The notes beneath the pieces are model-generated. The model was not told the DNA's origin, ran no database searches, and saw nothing but the letters and a program-made list of their open reading frames with translations. Source: Margaritispora aquatica (lineage: Eukaryota; Ascomycota; Leotiomycetes; Helotiales; Discinellaceae). From it: a stretch of 64,000 nucleotides of DNA. Each line of letters opens with the position of its first letter. Positions within the stretch are counted from its first letter, which is position 1. This document shows positions 61,273-64,000 of this stretch, one piece after another. Location of the stretch: contig VJWN01000002.1 in assembly GCA_007644065.1 (NCBI GenBank), positions 1,203,831 through 1,267,830 on the forward strand, given 5' to 3'. Made by a program: the position numbers and the translations under genes.

Positions 61273-62438
61273 TAGGGTGGAAAGAGAATGAGTGTGAGTA
61301 TAGGTACAGATGTCGATTCCCTTTGATAGCCTTGGATTCGGGTTACAGATAACAACCATTATGATATTAATGAGAATGAGGTGGTTATATACTTATTTTG
61401 AAGGTGCATTGGTAGAAAGACAGATCGAATGACGGAAATCATGGTGATCATGGTAATCATGGTAAAGAACAAGTTTCTCGAATTATTAAGCATTGATCAC
61501 ATAGCATTTGGTATGGTGTGGAGAATTTCGTGTAGTAGATGACTACTTATGTGAAACGTTTCGTTCGCATAGAGCCCAAAATTTGTTCGGAACAAGTACA
61601 TCAAATGATTTATGCATATAAAAACCAACCAAATTGTACTGAATGGTACATTCGTCGGAATCTACAAGCTGTATTTCATGGGTAGTCGTTGCATAGTATA
61701 CATCGCCCATAGGCTTACTGTATGGTAAATAAATAATCGATGGTCTTGCGGCCATTCTTGTAATCCTTCAAATCTATCAAGGTTATGGTTTGAGGCTTGT
61801 TTGATGAACATTGAGCTTTTCTATGTCGCGAAGCGTTCTTTGCATTTTTCGTATAGAATTTGACTAACATCCTCATCTGTCTTCACATCTCTCACTTATC
61901 GTTCGCTAAGGCCTCGTCGAATGCATATTTTGGTTTTCTCTTGGTACTCAACGAGGTGTGGAGGGAGGAGAAACCTAGCTGGCGAGGAGGATGAAATTAG
62001 AGAATTGTGATTTGAGGAAGTGAGCGTTGCAGAAATCGGAGGAGTGGTAATAAGGAATATGATTAGGTGGAAACTTGCAGCAGCATTATAAGCCCACAAG
62101 CGAACAAAATATTAGGTAGCTTCACGTAGAAGATACCAATAGAAAAGGCACATGCAAATGTGAGAACGGGTTTTATCAAGAGATATTGCAACAGTGATGT
62201 CTATGTCGCAGCAATACCTAGTATACTTTTTTTTTCAATTTCGCTCCTCCACCAGTTACGCCGGTGTCTGAATAGCTAACTATAAGTACAGGGAGAACTT
62301 GTGGCCGAGATGTGAGGTACTGAACATGGTGATGCAGTGTTCGGAAGTATTGGTGGCAGACGGCAAGAGGGTAGGATGGGATGATGGTGTGCAAATTAGA
62401 TGGTAGGAAGCGCAGGGATAGAGGTCAAAGTGACCATT
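61273..62438. other. Convergent intergenic stretch, no gene seen
   Basis: This lies between the 3' ends of the RhoGEF and U2AF genes. Two ATCATGGTGATCATGGTAATCATGG-like direct repeats lie at about 61438-61465. Nothing else was recognised. Confidence 0.5.
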
Positions 62439-64000
62439 CTACCAAGCTCCGACCTCGAAATTTTCCTGTGAACCAGTTAGTAACGCGTTTGAAGGGGTAA
62501 GGGTCTGAATGAGAGCGAAGAATGCAATGGAATAACATACTTCTGAGAAATAGGTTGTGACAACGGTACGATCAGCAAACTTCCTGCCTGCTAGCGTGCG
62601 AAGAGCCTTTCCTGCAGATTCAGGAGTATCAAATTTGACATAGATCTTGCCAACACCATTAGACTGTCTGCTGCCTCCAGTGGGTCGCGGTACTTTCATG
62701 TCGAGAACCTTGCCGTATTTCTGGCATTCTTCTTTGACATCTTCGCAAATTTCTGTACAGTATCAGTATCAATCGATTTTTTTTTTTGAAATAGTAAGGA
62801 AGTAGAGATACCTTCATAATCCTCATTATCAATAAGTTCTTCTGGAGTTACCATGTTGAGCAATTGCAATACGCGACCTTCCTCAATACCAATTGAAGTG
62901 GTTCCTGCGAGCAGAGACATAGCATTCACGCCCATCTCCACGCCGCTGACCTGGGTATGTCCAATACTGGCTCGTTGGACACGAAGATGTTTGTCGCCAA
63001 GTTCCATCCCGTTGAGGCCTTCAACTGCAATATCGGTCGCTACATCTGGGTCGGCATACTCGCAGAAAGCGATTCCCTTTTCAATGTCAGTACACAATTT
63101 AACCAAAATAGCACATATCAACCTACTCGAGACTCTTCAGTACTGCTATCCTTGACCAAAACAAATGCCATAAGTTCTCCAAAGGCCACCAAGAGCTCAG
63201 TTACTTGCTCTTCAGTCAAGTAGAGAGGGATATTAGAAATGCTGATCTTGTTCTGAGTATCAAGCACCACGTTGGAGATGACGCCTGGTTCTGTCATGAC
63301 CTCATCCGTGAGAGCAGGCACAATGTAATCACTTGGGCGGCGGATAGACAGCCCTTTGGTATCTCCATTAGCCGATCCATTGGTGTGATGATCCTCCATA
63401 GTAATGCCATCCAAAGCCAAAGCTACAGTAGCATCCGATGGCTGCTTGAATTCAACCAGAGCAAAGGTATGGTCCTTAGTGATCTGAGCCGAAATGCAAG
63501 GATCCGAACCTTCGATTACGTTCAGTCCATTGAGTTGTAGGTTGAAGAAACTAACAATAGCTTCGTCCGTCACGGAAGGAGGAAGATTGTGAACTAACAA
63601 TCTCTTCGCTTGCCTGGAATTCGATGGTTTGAGAGCCGCATTGGTGACTTGTCCACTAGGCTGTGACATGAAAGCTTGAAGCTTGCTTGGGTCCATCGGT
63701 TGCTGTCTAGGAGCTCCTGGCAGAGGAAACATGCCAGACAGCTTCGCCTGCTCTGCGGTAACGTTCTCGTATCCAGGTGGTTTGATGTCCCATTGAGTAA
63801 GACGCCTCTTGCGCTCAAGGATTGACACAACATCTGTGAGATCTGGTGTAGGCTCCTTCTTCTTGGGTGGTGGAGTTGGACTCTTCGCGCGATCTTGCTG
63901 TGCACTTTGTTGTCCAAATCCGCCATCACGACCACCATCTCGGCCACCATCTCGGCCTCCTCTTCGTCCACCACCACCACCTCTTCGATCATCGAACAAG
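62439..64000 (-). CDS. U2AF2: U2AF large subunit (5' part beyond the window)
   Basis: The splicing factor that binds the polypyrimidine tract and recruits U2 snRNP. Exons seen: 63999-63127 (continuing right), 63076-62812, 62752-62541 and 62465-62439, giving 458 residues from the Met at 63999. The N-terminus here is Arg/Gly/Asp-rich. RLTQWDIKPPGYENV holds the Trp ligand motif that docks on the small subunit. RRM1 starts at RLLVHNLPPSV, and RRM2 at KISISNIPLYLTEEQVTELL with RNP1 GIAFCEYAD. The third domain is a U2AF homology motif with IYVKFDTPESAGKALRTLAG and the RxF element GRKFADR. The family normally has a longer RS-rich start, so the true start is probably outside the window. The last exon is only 27 nt (ENFEVGAW), and the 75-nt intron before it has no in-frame stop. 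Confidence 0.96.

Overview
This window is nuclear DNA of a filamentous ascomycete. The evidence is the many short introns (mostly 45-60 nt, with GTRNGT donors, CTAAC/CTGAC branch points and YAG acceptors), a Zn2Cys6/fungal-specific transcription factor, a CFEM protein, a DHA1 MFS carrier, a cAMP-receptor-like GPCR and a yeast-type Nas2. Base composition and protein style suggest a leotiomycete (Helotiales, the Botrytis/Sclerotinia relatives), but that placement is an inference. All gene models were spliced by hand; every one listed keeps frame across all junctions and ends at a stop.

Left part (1-28 kb), accessory and gene-poor. It holds a Zn2Cys6 regulator with oversized introns (1646-5147), a peroxisomal 2,4-dienoyl-CoA reductase ending in SKL (6593-7620) divergent from an Atg33-like membrane protein (8049-8801), and a DHA1-type MFS transporter (9885-11911) divergent from a GPI-anchored CFEM protein (13383-14225). 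A 54-residue Cys-containing small protein follows at 18153-18317. A tRNA-Leu(CAA) with an intron (20816-20937) sits alone in a 6 kb gene-poor zone. Then come a seven-helix receptor (24254-25593) and a flavin-containing monooxygenase (26354-27945).

Middle part (28-36 kb), compact and conserved: polo kinase (28684-31697), OPA3-like protein (32672-33359), an unrecognised conserved-looking protein with an 8-nt first coding exon behind a spliced upstream ORF (33798-34497), and an Rtc3/SBDS-domain protein (35171-35801). From 36 to 45.5 kb there is only one gene, a small four-helix membrane protein (38026-38534). The rest is packed with unrelated micro- and minisatellites and one strong G-quadruplex motif.

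Right part (45-64 kb): a 1051-residue low-complexity protein (45479-48885), a homeodomain regulator (50333-52312), Ran GTPase (54664-55574), the proteasome assembly chaperone Nas2 (56151-57004), a DH-PH Rho exchange factor (58093-61272) and the 3' part of U2AF large subunit, which runs off the right edge (62439-64000). I see no single undescribed multi-gene system. The best leads are local: two stop-free in-frame introns (U2AF, RhoGEF), the spliced uORF touching its main start codon, the small Cys protein, and the repeat-dense desert.
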